DNA from: Amaurobius ferox
Taxonomy: Eukaryota; Arthropoda; Arachnida; Araneae; Amaurobiidae
Length of the DNA stretch: 64,000 nucleotides
Direction of reading: 5' to 3'
Assembly (NCBI GenBank): GCA_951213105.1
Contig: OX578136.1
Coordinates: 70,720,230 to 70,784,229 of the forward strand
The position numbers were made by a program, and so were the translations under genes. Each line of letters starts with the position of its first letter. Positions within the stretch are counted from its first letter, which is position 1. Below, piece by piece: positions 1 through 11,772 of the stretch. Below the pieces are notes generated by a model that was given only the letters and a program-made list of their open reading frames with translations, was not told the origin of the DNA and did not search any database.

Positions 1-444
1 TTCCTTACTCCTGCATTTTTTTCATTCGTTTGGATCATTCGTTCTCTTTAAATTGTTGGAATTGATTTCTGAGGCGTAACATTTTTTTTGCTGCTTGATG
101 TTTTCTATGCTGACTTGGGTAACTATAAATAAATCGAAAACTCTTCAGCCCCTGATATATTTGGAAGGTTTGAAGTTAACTAGAAAAATGAATAAACTGC
201 ATTGTAGGGTAAAATTATTTATTAGATAAAACAAGTTTTCTATATTCTACCTACACAACAGTGGTGTATGGAAAGTAGAAAATAAAGTGTAATCAGCCAC
301 AAAATTGAAACAAGTTGTGAATATAAACAGATTCAATTCCTAACAACACTACTATGTAAATAAGTAAAAATCACTCCTGAAAAGGATAAGAAATTTAAGC
401 AATGTATTTAAACGCATATAAGTTAATAATGAAGTATACAGGTG
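1..444. other. AT-rich non-coding stretch
   Basis: I see no coding signal, RNA gene or repeat structure here beyond short homopolymer runs. Confidence 0.6.
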
Positions 445-591
445 GTTCGTGGATACGCTGGATCCTCTTTGTCAGTGCAAAAGCACCAATGAACCCGAAG
501 TCAGAAAGACAAAAATGCCATTTCGTTCTTTTGACGTCGGGTACGTTGGCCCTCTTGCAATAGCGAAGGGGATCCAGCGATTCCCGAAACA
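445..591. repeat. Imperfect palindromic MITE-like element
   Basis: The two halves are inverted copies of each other around about position 519. The left half has GAACCCGAAGTCAGAAAGAC, and the right half has its diverged reverse complement around TTCTTTTGACGTCGGGTAC. The outer parts also pair (CGCTGGATCCTCTTTG against AAGGGGATCCAGCG). This fits a foldback or MITE-type element with no coding capacity. The short open frame across it (449-649) is a by-product of the palindrome. A diverged half copy lies near 57039-57085. No flanking duplication was recognised. Confidence 0.55.
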
Positions 592-999
592 GCTGTATGC
601 TGAATTATTATCTTATTTGTGCTTAAGAATGTTTCTCAATTTTCTTTAATATTATCACAACCCAAAAGTGCAAAAATATTATGTCGAAACTCTTGCAGCT
701 GCTTACATCCTGATCATTTTGAAAATTTTATATAATAGCAATTCCGCATAATGATTTGATATCATGTTGTACTTTTTTAAAGTAATCGGGCGACATGTTC
801 CTTCATAAATTTTACATATTATTAATTTTGGATGACGAAAAGATTTATATAACATTGTGTTGAATTCAGTCGGCAAACACCCTCAATAGGGTTCCAGTTT
901 TGTGTATGATTAAAAAAAAATAATTTTCAATTTTATATACTCCAATGTTGTGTAGGGCAAGAAAGTAAAAAAATTTATTTCTATTATAAATATTCTTTT
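592..999. other. AT-rich non-coding stretch
   Basis: Nothing recognisable. Short frames here have no family features. Confidence 0.5.
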
Positions 1000-2020
1000 T
1001 AACACTTTCCAAAATATCTGTAAAGTGTTTATGGCTTTGTTCATCCTGTGTGTCTGTCTGTCTGCAAGTGCACATGATAACTGCTCTAAAAATGAATTTA
1101 TCAAACTGACATGTTAGTAAGTTATTGAGACTGTCAGTGGGATACATAGGACAGAAAATGGATAACAGTACACAATACTTTTTGGATTTTAACCGTGTTG
1201 AAAAAAATGAACCTATGGAACCCTATGTACCCTATGATACTTAGGGTCCCTACATTATTCTATACATTGTACCCTATGGGACCTAATTTTTCAAATATTT
1301 TTTAAACGGAATTAAAACTTACAATTTGCTTCGAAAATAACAGGAAATTTTCAAATCATAAAGTAAAATGTGTAAAAAATAATTACTAAAATATATTAGG
1401 TATGCTTTTAAATAAGAATTAAAGTAATAATTATACCCATATTATATGAAAAGATGACGTGACTAATTTCAAAGTAAAATATTTCATCCATTTTTTTTTT
1501 CGTTTAAAAACTGGATGATTAAAGACCTTTTAAATTTATATTTAGTGTTGCCTCCGTCATAAAACAGCTTTATTTTTGCATATTATCTGTGTATCTGAAT
1601 TATGTGCCTTACGCAGTTACTATATTCTTTATTTTAAATGATCACTAAAACATGATTATTCCTACAACGATTCCTATTTCTATATGCAGAATGTAAGCAA
1701 ATCACAAGATTTTAAGATGAGTTGAGTAAGAACTGCTGTATTTTTTTCACGCAAAAATATTTTGCTTTGGAACTTGGAATATATGTGATGTGAATGAAAT
1801 AATCCTTCTTTCTACATAGACAAACAGGCGATTTCTGACTTGTCTTTTTTGAAGGTTTAAGGTTCCAATTATAATAAATTATTGTAGTATTGTATAATTT
1901 AAAAAATATCACCGAGAATGTATCGCATTTTAGAGATATTTAAATAAAATTGCATTACAGTTGGAAAGTATTTCATAATCAATGCTTTATGCATAATTGA
2001 TCTTTCTTGTTGTTTCATCT
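1000..2020 (+). repeat. Dispersed repeat R1, copy 1
   Basis: This segment is clearly homologous to 11697-13000. Both begin with a short inverted repeat (AACACTTT ... AAAGTGTTTATG), then CTTTGTTCAT and a (TGTC)n run. Both share CCCTATGGGACCTAATTTTTC and a long AT-rich body ending in ATTGATCTTTCTTGT. I see no ORF or terminal inverted repeats. Its class is unknown; a non-autonomous transposon or old satellite-type repeat is possible. Confidence 0.65.
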
Positions 2021-2631
2021 TTTTTTCGTAATTGACGTGTGAACCAAAAAAGTTAAATAGTTAAATCACACGTGTTAGTTAAATATTATAAATGTGTCCA
2101 CACTTTAGAATTAATATAACTTTAAATCGGATGACACTGAAACAAGAATCGCAAAGAAACGCTTTAAAAGAACGAAAACGTAGACATGGATTACGTAAAT
2201 GACGTAAACACGTAACTCAATAAAGTGAAACTTTTAAAATGAAAGTTGTCCTAATTGGGAAACTGTGTGCCGCATTTAAGCTGTCTAGGTATTTTAGTAT
2301 CGACAATGACCCCATAAAAGTTCCAGGAAGAACATGCCATAACGACTGAACTTAATAACGTTAAAATTTGATACATGAAAATGCTCTGCGAGATGAAACA
2401 GTCTGACAAGATTCAGCTTGCTACGGAGTCTAGAAGTCGAAACGAAGCCCGTTAAATATGTTGAACGAGAATACTAAGATAAGTAACGAAGTTGAAAAAG
2501 ATTAATGTAGGGGAAAATAATCTTATTTACAATACATATGCAATTTTTCATCATTTCATTATATATAAGGTCATATTAAGAGGAACCTCCTGAAGGGTTA
2601 ATTATACATTGACATTATTATTACTGCAAAA
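2021..2631. other. AT-rich non-coding stretch
   Basis: No gene, RNA or repeat recognised. Confidence 0.5.
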
Positions 2632-2633
2632 TA

Positions 2634-4023
2634 CACTCACGGACAATGAAAGTTGCACACCGAGAAGGAAGCATAGGATGGGCCTGAAATTTCATTGATG
2701 GAAGGATACATATGAATGATATATATGATCACAAAAACAGCGCAGCATAACACGTACAGAGGGAGCTGTGGTACACAGTTCGGCCATCCTCAATAGTTCG
2801 TCGAACCGCCTCGTGCTGAGATACAAGCAGCAATACAATCCGGCATGTTGTCGAACAGATGCCTGATGTTGTCCTGCGATAGACGGGTCCACACCTGTTG
2901 GACGTTACGTTCCAAATCCTGAAGATTGCGGCAACGAGGCAGTTGGCTTTTCAACTGGTCCCACACATCCTCGATATGGGACAGGTCTGGGGAGGTGGCA
3001 TACCATGAAAGTGTATGGAAGTGACTCAGGCAGGCCTGGGCGACCCGAGCTGTGTGCGGCCTTGCATTACCCTGCTGGAATTATGCACCTGGAATCCCAG
3101 CAACGCGTGGGAGCACAAGGGGCCGTAGAATCTTATCCACGTACCGCTGTCCGTCAATATTCCAGGTACCACTACTAAAGCGGATCGACTGTCGTAGGCT
3201 ATGGCTCCCCAGCGCATGATGCCTGCAGTGGGGCTGGTGTGGCGCTCGGTAATGAGGTTGGGTTTGTGGCGTTGTGCATTGGACCTCCACATTCGGACAC
3301 GCTGATCATCGGTCCCCAAACCGAAGCGGAACTCATCGCTAAACACCAGACATCGCTAATGTGTGGCGTTCCACGTTGCTCTGGCCCGACACCACTGCAA
3401 CCGAGGCCGCCGATGTTCCCGTGTTAACGACAGCACCCGTAAGGGATGCTTGGATTGCAGCTTCACGTCCCTCCGGCGTCTAAGTATGGTTCGTGGGCAA
3501 ACAGGAGCCTCTACGTGTGCCTGTATCGCGAATCGGGTCGCCGTGCGCTCTATACGTACCTGCTGCACGATTATTCTACTCGTTATATGCCTAGTCCGTC
3601 CAGAGCCTGTCTTCAGTGTCTGGGTGGCGTCCCGTGACCAGTGCTCCCAACACCGTCCCAAACGATCCACGTGACGGGATATACGGCGCGCTGACCACCC
3701 TGCGGCTTTCAGCCCGATGATCAGACCTCTCTCGAAATCCGCCAGTTGCATATATCGACGTTTCTGGCATCTACCTACCAGTCTTTTCAATCCGTATTCG
3801 TGTTTGCGTCTGCCGAAACTTCTCGCATTGATGGAGCGTCGACTACACACCGGTGTATGAGGCCGCTGGCTCATGCTTGCACCGTCACTAATGGATACGT
3901 GGTCATGCGCTATCACACCAGACTGGGATCATTTGCATATCAGCCCACCCTCTAGCTATTTACATCATTTCGCGGTTGTACCCTATTTTCTTCTTGTTGC
4001 ACAACTTTCAGTGTCCGCGAGTG
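2634..4023 (-). mobile_element. Tc1-like DNA transposon with intact ends, inactivated
   Basis: The ends are inverted repeats of about 35 bp. The left end reads CACTCACGGACAATGAAAGT, and the right end is the diverged reverse complement, finishing CTTTCAGTGTCCGCGAGTG. Both ends are flanked by TA (2632-2633 and 4024-4025), the target duplication typical of the Tc1/mariner superfamily. The element is 1390 bp, a normal length for Tc1-like elements. It carries one transposase gene on the minus strand, which is broken. Confidence 0.9.
2790..3775 (-). pseudogene. Tc1-like transposase pseudogene (copy 1)
   Basis: Tc1-like transposases cut and paste their element through an N-terminal helix-turn-helix domain and a DDE catalytic core. 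Here the N-terminal domain is readable (LADFERGLIIGLKAAGWSAR, near 3700), followed by the first catalytic Asp in VFSDEFRF (near 3335) and the third acidic residue in DLSHIEDVWD (near 2965). The frame is broken by an in-frame TAG at 3356-3358, a frameshift between about 3150 and 3210, and a TAA at 3081-3083. The second catalytic Asp of the expected QQDNARPHTA is glycine (QQGNARPHTA, codon 3069-3071). The reading ends with ARGGSTNY and a stop at 2790-2792, a normal C terminus for the family. The start was set by homology to the usual N terminus just before the FERG motif; the frame stays open upstream to 3916 without family similarity. Confidence 0.9.
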
Positions 4024-4025
4024 TA

Positions 4026-4439
4026 TAATAAAATAGCGCAGAAATTTTGAAGTGTGATTACATTCAATTCATCTGCATCGGTGATTTATACTACACATCA
4101 ATTATACCCATGTTTGGTTTTATATAAAAAAAAACTGATGCAAACAGCATATGACTTTCCTTCAAGCTACTGATGTGCAAGATGCATGGCACAATGTTTT
4201 TAATGATGAATTTCTCATTAACGTTTGGCACTCTTCTGGATGACAATGTATAAAACTATTTCGATTTCGCTCAAATCTAACTTTATAAATACTGATAACA
4301 TACACTAAGCAGCATATTCCATATATTAACGGATTTTAAATATTATAAAATATTGAATTTTCATCAAGTATGGGGTTAATTCAATTAGTTATGCATCATT
4401 TTTGCCAATTTAGTGAGAACTTTGTAAACTGGACATAAT
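4026..4439. other. AT-rich non-coding stretch
   Basis: No feature recognised. Confidence 0.5.
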
Positions 4440-4985
4440 TTTAAAAGAAATACCAAAATAGTGATGTGTCAACACATTTATCCTTGCTACTTTTTAAACT
4501 TTACGTAACTTTCTCGATAAATTTATCTGAAAAATATCAAAAACGGTTCATGCTAACTTTCCAAATTGTGTACCGCAGTTTTCTAATCATAAATCACATA
4601 AGAAATGTTTATGTACTTAACATTATTATAGCGTCTAATTTTTCAATGAATTTTTCAAAAATTCATTCGAATATTGAAAGGATCTTCCGAACATTTGATT
4701 GCATTTAATATCGATTGTTTTCAAGTGATTTCTGATTGCAATAATCGTATTATATTTTTTTTCGAATCGCTCCATTCATTTGTGAGATACCACTTTCACA
4801 GACTCACACACCTAAATACGAACACACTAACATATATACGCACACACAAATACACACACACATCACATCCAAAACGTTCTATTCGTGTTTAGGAATACAT
4901 GAAACCTACTCATACGTCGAAACCTCAAATTCGAATTTTCAACTCTAGTTTCCTATGCATTATATACTATGTATGAAGGGAAAGT
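4440..4985 (-). repeat. Dispersed repeat R3, inverted copy
   Basis: Read on the minus strand this matches the R3 copies at 42590-44140 and 47815-48890. Shared landmarks are the GAATGGAGCGATTCGAA core (here its reverse complement near 4763-4778), the AGCATGAACC motif, a (CA)n run at 4806-4865 and the end motif around TATGCATTATATACTATGTA. No coding potential was seen. Confidence 0.6.
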
Positions 4986-7439
4986 AACTAGCTATTTCGC
5001 AGGAGTTAAAATGGCTTTTTCCATGTATATTTTAACTCTCTATATTTTTAATTTATAATATTAAATTAATAATATGTAGGAAGATACTTTGACATATATG
5101 CCTTCCTAATGTGTGCTAAATATATATGATCAGCAAAAAAAACATTCTCAGATAAAAAGTATTGTTTGTAGGCAATAATTTCGATTCTTTAAAAATTTAA
5201 TACATGAACCTCAAAAAGTTTAAATGACTAAATATGAACTATTGAAGCATGTACCACTATGTGACTGATAGTAAATCAAAATAACGTCAAGGGTGTCTCT
5301 AAACCAGAGCGAGCGATAAATCAGAGCGAGCTTTTATTCTAAAACTAGCCTCATTTGGTGACCTACCAGGTCGATTATTAAAACTGTAAGATGTATTCAC
5401 TTGGGTATATCCCTCTGCACCGTGTGTCTTCTTGCTACTAGTGAAATTGACATCTAGTAATACACAAGTTCACTGAGAAAATATCAATTGGATTGAAAAT
5501 ACAGAAATGTATTTCTGGGTGCTGTAGCTGTTGTCTCTAACTATCGCTAGAGGAGTCGAAAGTCACGATTAGCGATATATATATGGAGCTTGCTTAACTC
5601 TGATTAGAACAATATGTTCTCTTTGCCGCTTTATTTGACGCACTTAAACCTGTCTTTGCAAAATAAAAATTTTGAATAATTTTTAAGTTATGCCTAGTAG
5701 AAAAGTGAAAGTCTTTGTCCTTAGAAACTGATTTTACTCACTCGTATTTACCGAAAATGAAATTTCTATGGGAGATGAAATAATTATATTTGGAGCTTGG
5801 GTTAAAATTTTTTTAAAAATCTGTGGCTTTTCTTTTTATCGTTGTAAAAAGAGTAATGTAAAATATGCTCCAAATTTCACTTCAGCATCAAATAATTGAA
5901 AACACTTAGATATGATTTTAAGCAAATAGCTTAGAAGAATCCATGAACTATCTTTGAACTATATTTATCCCTGAAATATATTTCTACCAGATTTCATATA
6001 TGTCGTTCACTTCAATATACGGGCACACGGAGACACACACAAGGTTATATCTCTCTATGCAGATACGATCTTGTATAGGCGTATCTGTCGTATCTGTCTA
6101 TAAACACACAGACAAACAGATATTGCGCTTTAACATCAAAGTTATAAACAGGTGTGGTTTAACACTGATAGAAACGAGATTTAGGGTTAGATTGTTGCTC
6201 CACATTTTGCTTGGATTGTAATTTATTTATGACGATTAATCTTTTATAGCAATTAATTATATATTGGTTTATTTTAATTATTCTATTGAAATTGATCTGT
6301 GCAGAATGTTCATCACAACATAATACTTTTAAAAACCATTATTTGTAGATTCATTCCCTCTCTGTTGGTGCTTATAAATCCTTATACCTGGATACTTTTA
6401 TTTAGCCTAAAATTTAATGTCGGGCACAAGTACTGTCAGGCTAAATAAAAAATACATGCAATGTTTTTCTTAATCAAAATATGCTAATATCTCATATATG
6501 ATTCCTCTTTTAATTCAATATTTATTTTTTCGAAGTTTAGAAATTTGAATATATTTTTATGAAACATATATTTAAACGCTTTTAAAATACATAAGCTAAT
6601 TTAGTTCTAAAAAATATATGTGCCTACATTTTCAAATTTCGCGCATAATAAATAGACCATCTATTTTCATCAATACAAACTTAAGCCTAAATGTTTCTAA
6701 ACTTTGCGGGTTAAACTTTTAAAGTAGAATGTTTGGCAATCATTATATTATCAGGAAATATTTTTTATGTGCACATGCTAAATATTTTCATACACACAAA
6801 AATGAATAATGCATTTTTAAAAATTTGCTTCAGAACAGAAACTTTAACTTCCAACCAAGTAACAAGAATTTAAACCATCTTTGAGTTTTATAAAACGTTT
6901 ATGAAAATTTAAAGTGACTTTGGTGGCGTTGTTCCATAAATACATCCATTATAAAGGAATAATGTGTTGAAAACATGCTTTGTGTTGAATAATATAAGAT
7001 TAACGTACAATGCATGTGCTTTTCACAAGTTTGGAACTTTTTATACTTGAGGAATAAACATAATGGACAACGTTAAAAAGACGAGAAAATCTTGCAGGGA
7101 ATTTTTATGAGCCACAAGTAGTTTTTTAAGAGATGCATATATGTATTTTTACAAAATATATACCATAAGGTGAATATAGTAGTTTACAATTCAAGATATT
7201 CATTACAGTCGCTTGGCAATGAAATTCCGTTTTGACGACACATTAAATTGCTAAATGTATAAAGGAGGCATGTCATTATGTTTTCGAATTTACATTTTCC
7301 TGATATCTGAATCGATGATTTTGAAAACGACGTAAGTGGCAATTTTTATGAATTTAATCTACTAATGTAATTTTATTGTATAAAAATAGCTCTATCTAAT
7401 GATATTAAGAAGTGTTTAATTTTTAGATTGTGTAGTATT
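4986..7439. other. Long AT-rich non-coding stretch
   Basis: No gene recognised. A CA/GA-rich patch with repeated GTATCTGTC lies at 6020-6125, and GAGCGAGC is repeated at 5308-5332. The rest has no visible structure. Confidence 0.5.
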
Positions 7440-8621
7440 TTCACACCCACCTACCCCTCACACCACCATTTTTGTCGTTGAGTTTGAGAACGGCGTAAGT
7501 CATCTACTCTTGACTTCATCAAATTAAAATAAACTTCTTTTTCCAGTTTTTTGCTTCCCCTGAAATACATGGTAATGTATGGAGAAAGTATTGGAATCAT
7601 GCCACAAATCGCAACTTGTCTTTTTGAAGGATCTACACGTTTTGAGACCTCTAGAACACGGAAAAAACTATTTTTAGCGTGACGTCTGTGTATGTGTCTG
7701 TCTGTGTGTCTGTCTGTGCAATATATGTATCCACTGTAACTCAAAAACTACTCGGCCAAATTTCATAAAATTTGGTAGGTAAGTCACTTGTATATCACCT
7801 CGGTGTTGATTAATTTTTGTTAGGATTCTGAGTGAAACAACCTGCCTTTTTCTTTCGAAATATACCTCAAAAATTGCCTGTATCCAATCTAACTGACAGA
7901 CTAATTGATCAAATTTTATAAAATTTGGTAAATAAGTCACTTGTGGGGCGACCTGGTTCTAATTAGATTTTGATGCGATTAGAGAAAGAACCTGCATTTT
8001 TTTACGAAATGGCCCGCTAAAGCTGTATATATCCATTCTAACTCAACTAATCGACTAAATTTCATGAAATTTGGTAGATAAATCACGTGTAGACGACCCT
8101 GGTGCTGATTAGATTTTGATACCATTCGGTATAAACGAACCTACCTTTATTGCGAAATGGTCCGCAAAAATTGAATTTATCCACTCTAGCTGACAAACTA
8201 ATTGATCAAATTACACAAAATTTGGTAGATAAGTCGCTCATAGAATGCAGTGATTCTGGTTAGATTTTAGTACGATTCGGAAAAAAGAATCTGCCTTTTT
8301 TTTGGCGAAATGACTTTCAAATCTAATAAATTCGATCTAAAATGAAATACTACATGTGCAAGATTGTAAAACTCTGACACAAATGACTAAAATTGATGAA
8401 ATGCATTAATAAGGTACTTCTTCTACATTTAAAATGTGACACTCAAGCGAATAAATCTGACCCCATGACTGTAGGATAAACCGTTCTCGAGATACTGTAG
8501 TTTTTAGAATTTTAAGGATCTGCAAAATTTAAAGTGAATTAAGTTGCCAAACGAAACGAAGATGCAATAAAAAAACGGATCGGATATAATATCAGCAAAT
8601 TATCCATATTATTTTCTGCAG
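7440..8621 (+). repeat. Large tandem repeat R2, unit 1
   Basis: This unit is homologous to 8622-9772. Both share a head with AATACATGRTAATGTATGG (7564 and 8724), CCTCTAGAAC, TTTTTAGCGTGACGT, a (TGTC)n run, and a tail of ~150-bp subunits. The head-to-head spacing is 1160 bp. Unit 1 carries four tail subunits and unit 2 carries two. No ORF is supported. Confidence 0.7.
7771..8330 (+). repeat. Four ~150-bp tandem subunits in R2 unit 1
   Basis: The motif TTTGGTAGATAAGTCACTTG recurs starting at 7771, 7924, 8070 and 8221 (spacings 153, 146, 151). Each is followed by GGTGCTGATTAGATTTTG-like and CCTGCCTTTTTT-like segments. Divergence between subunits suggests an old array. Confidence 0.8.
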
Positions 8622-9772
8622 TTAAACTCTATTTAATGCATAATGAAATAAAAAATTATAAAATGAATTTGAATCTTCAGGGAAAGACATGTGCCGCTTA
8701 CATCAGATTTTTACTTTACCTGCAATACATGATAATGTATGGAGAAAGTATTGGAATCATGTCGAAAATCGCAAGTCGAGTTTTCGACTGTTTGGGACCT
8801 CTAGAACGCGAAAATTTTATTTTTAGCGTGACGTATGTATATGTGTCTGTCTGTGTATCTGTCTGCTTGTCTGTCTATGTGTCTGTTTGTCTGTGTGTCT
8901 GTCAGTGCAATGTATTTAACCACCGTAACTCAAAAATTAATTGACCGAACTTCATAAAATTTGGTAGGTAAGTCACTTGTATGTGATCCTGGTGCTGATT
9001 AGTTTTTAGTACGATTTAGGATAAAACAACCCGTCTCTTTTTGCGAAGTAACTCGCAAAAATTACCTGTATCCACTCTAGTTGAAAAACTAATAAATCAA
9101 ATTTTATAAAATTTTGTAGATAAGTCACTGGTAGATTACCCTGGGACTGATTAGATTTTGGTACGATTCGGAAAAAAATAATCTGCCTTTTTTTTGCAAA
9201 ATTCCCTCAAAAATCGTCAAAATCTAAAAAAAAAAATTACATATGCTCAAATATGTCAATTAAATACTTGTTTTATACGCAATTTTTAGCGATGAAAAGA
9301 ATAAGACCAACTCCATTACACTAGGGCTGTCGCCCAGGTGGTGAAGTGGATAACGTCTCCGGCTGCTGTCTAGTGGGCTTGGGTTCGATTCCCGAGTAAG
9401 GCATGGTTGTTTACCTGAGGATGAAGTCAGTCTTCCGCCTTCTGGGTCCTCGTTAAATGAGAAGCTGCACCCTTCAGACCATAGACAGTGATGCTTGCAC
9501 GTATTAATAAACTTTGCACTCTCGTCTTGCGTGTCATTCTCTCTGTCCTTCTTCTGGCGTCACTGAACCTGTATTCGTGCTCTGCAGAAACATAGGTCAT
9601 ATGAACAAACAAACAAACACTAGGGCTAGCCGTTCTTGAGTTATTTTAGTTTTTTCTCATTTTCGCCACGTCACCGTTGAAAAAAAAGTAGTCCAGTTAC
9701 CAACTGAGAACGAAAATTGAATTAAAAGTTCAAATTAATGTCTTTAAATAATTATGGACGCTATTTTGTGCA
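8622..9772 (+). repeat. Large tandem repeat R2, unit 2, with SINE insertion
   Basis: It starts at the shared CAGTTAAACTC motif (about 8621 and 9773). It has two tail subunits (TTTGGTAGG at 8960, TTTTGTAGA at 9112-9120) and is interrupted by the SINE at 9329-9616. Without the SINE and its duplication the unit is about 850 bp. That agrees with unit 1 after subtracting its two extra subunits. Confidence 0.65.
9329..9616 (+). mobile_element. tRNA-derived SINE with 11-bp target duplication
   Basis: A tRNA-like head carries an RNA polymerase III A box (TCGCCCAGGTGGTGAAGTGG near 9330) and a canonical B box (GGTTCGATTCC, 9382-9392). A tRNA-unrelated body of about 200 bp follows, ending in an (ACAA)n-type tail. 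The element is flanked by the direct repeat ACACTAGGGCT at 9318-9328 and 9617-9627, which marks retroposition. It inserted inside R2 unit 2, so it is younger than that array. Mobilisation would depend on a LINE in trans. Confidence 0.9.
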
Positions 9773-9860
9773 GTTAAACTCAATAGAAGGAATTATTGAT
9801 GAGATAAAGTGAACGTGAATATGAGTCTGCAACGTAAGTCATGTGCTGCCTATATCAGAT
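9773..9860 (+). repeat. R2 unit 3, truncated head
   Basis: Matches 8621-8715, sharing CAGTTAAACTC, CATGTGC(C/T)GC and ATATCAGATTT-like segments. Similarity fades after about 9860. Confidence 0.5.
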
Positions 9861-10451
9861 TTCTTTACTTTTTGGGGAGGATAGAAATTTTTACCAAAAT
9901 TGGTTTGTAGGATCAGTTTATGTCTATCTCCCGAATGAAAAATGGTTTCTTCAATGCGAAACATGCTATAATATTGTTTGTATTTCATTTCCGTTTATAT
10001 GTTATCCTAGCCAGGGAAACTATGACTTCCGATTGCAACACATTGCGGCACATGGTAACCGTCACATTGACAATGAAGTGTACGGTGCAACGTTTAGCAT
10101 CGCATATCTCAATACGATGCTAATCTTCGCGGTAGACGACGGTTAGCATCACATTAACTTATAAAAAGATATATTTTGTTGTATAATGTAAAAATTTATT
10201 TCCATTACCTTAATTTTTATTTTTTACTATTCATAATAATAATATTATTATATAATGAACAAAATCAATATGTTTAATTTTGTAACGGGCGTAAGCTATG
10301 ATTATTTCATTAGACCTAATTCAGCCACTAATCAAATTAAAAATCTAATTAAAAATATATGAGCACAATAAATCAAACTGATAAGGACTGGCATTTTATA
10401 TATCTCGGTTTTTCAAAATCCATTAAACATTAATTTAAAAATCATTAATTG
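9861..10451. other. Non-coding stretch with a GC-richer pocket
   Basis: The segment 10010-10150 is less AT-rich, with a repeated GTTAGCATCRCAT-like motif. A 101-codon open frame (9841-10146) has no recognisable motifs and begins inside the R2 head, so I do not call it a gene. Confidence 0.35.
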
Positions 10452-10455
10452 TATA

Positions 10456-10528
<73 letters not shown>
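10452..10528. repeat. (TA)n microsatellite
   Basis: Near-perfect TA dinucleotide run of about 77 bp. Confidence 0.95.
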
Positions 10529-10530
<2 letters not shown>

Positions 10531-11696
10531 GTTTGAAAGTCCAATGATAGGAAAGTGAGAAGCTGCAACTCGTATATATATGATTAATGCTAATTAATGT
10601 TTCAAATTTGAAACAAGAACATTTCGCATTTTCTTTATATGAATCGTCCTAATAATAAGGTTCGATCGCGATACGTGTATTCTTTCTTGTGTCATAGTAT
10701 TCACGCCCCATATACCAAATTTTCAAAAAAGGAACATTTTTCGCGACATACATAAACAAGTGTTATTTTTGAACATAAGGAGAATTATAATATTTTGTCG
10801 ATCTGTTTAATTATTTAAAAAATAAATCCCTCGTTTATAAACAGAATTTATAAAAATACAAAATTTTATCTCGCCGCTAAATGTGTAACACCTCTTTATG
10901 AATCTAAACTGTTTCACTATCTACCACTATTTACATCATAAAAGGAAAATTGAAGCATAAAAATAAAATATGTAAGAAATAAATAATAAATTTAGTTCCA
11001 AACACTCCAAAATACTTATTTTGCATCTTAATGACTACTTATGCACCTGAGGTTTTCTGAAATCTTTAGATATTATAATAATAAAGAATGCAAAGTCTCA
11101 TGTCAAAGAAAAACATATAAGAAAAAACATGTTGTATAGAAAAATGAAAATAAACATTGGGGTAGGGAAATAATAAAATACTGTATCTGTGTTTGAGAAA
11201 GTCGCTACATTTCCAGATTTATATAAATAATATTTTGCTTTTAGTTGAGAATACATGGTATTTTATGCCTGTTGGGAATATTAAAGGTTTGTACTTAAAA
11301 TAAAACTGATACTAAACTAGTGAAAGAAATATTTATAAGAATTTAAAATGAATAAGTGAGACTTTACATGTATTCTAATCAGCACAAATCTCAAAATTTC
11401 TGCTCTACTCATTCAATGATGGTCATTTTGGACGCATTTTTGTTTCTCAAAGAACAACCTATCCAAATGATTCTGGATATATACATAACTTTACATATTT
11501 CATCTTTTTATATATAATGTTCTGGGACTCCAAACGGCTTTTTAAGAACCTAAAATTGTAGAATTCTTGGTCGCAACCAATTCCCGGATTGCATGCTGCT
11601 GCACTGGAGCAAGTATTTTAGAAACGCCTCCTATTGGTAATTTCTGTGACCAAGAACTTCGTCATTGAAACCTTCTGTGTCCTAAGCTCATTTTTT
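10529..11696. other. AT-rich non-coding stretch
   Basis: No gene seen. The part 11035-11160 faintly resembles R4 (CACCTGAGGTTTTCTGAAAT). Confidence 0.45.
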
Positions 11697-11741
11697 TAAC
11701 ACTTTACAACAAAGTTGAAAAGTGTTTATGACTTTGTTCAT

Positions 11742-11772
<31 letters not shown>

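Noticed and set aside
449..649. 66-codon frame as a small gene
   Set aside because: It lies across an imperfect palindrome and ends in random AT-rich sequence; no splice or family evidence.
866..1147. 93-codon minus frame next to R1
   Set aside because: It overlaps the (TGTC)n run and the R1 head; the same region in the second R1 copy has no such frame.
3363..3674. Plus-strand frames over the first Tc1-like element (also 53421-53811 and 54011-54268 in the second)
   Set aside because: They are antisense shadows of the transposase remnants or of the nested SINE.
9329..9400. A functional tRNA gene
   Set aside because: A and B boxes are present but no cloverleaf closes, and the element has a SINE body, tail and target duplication.
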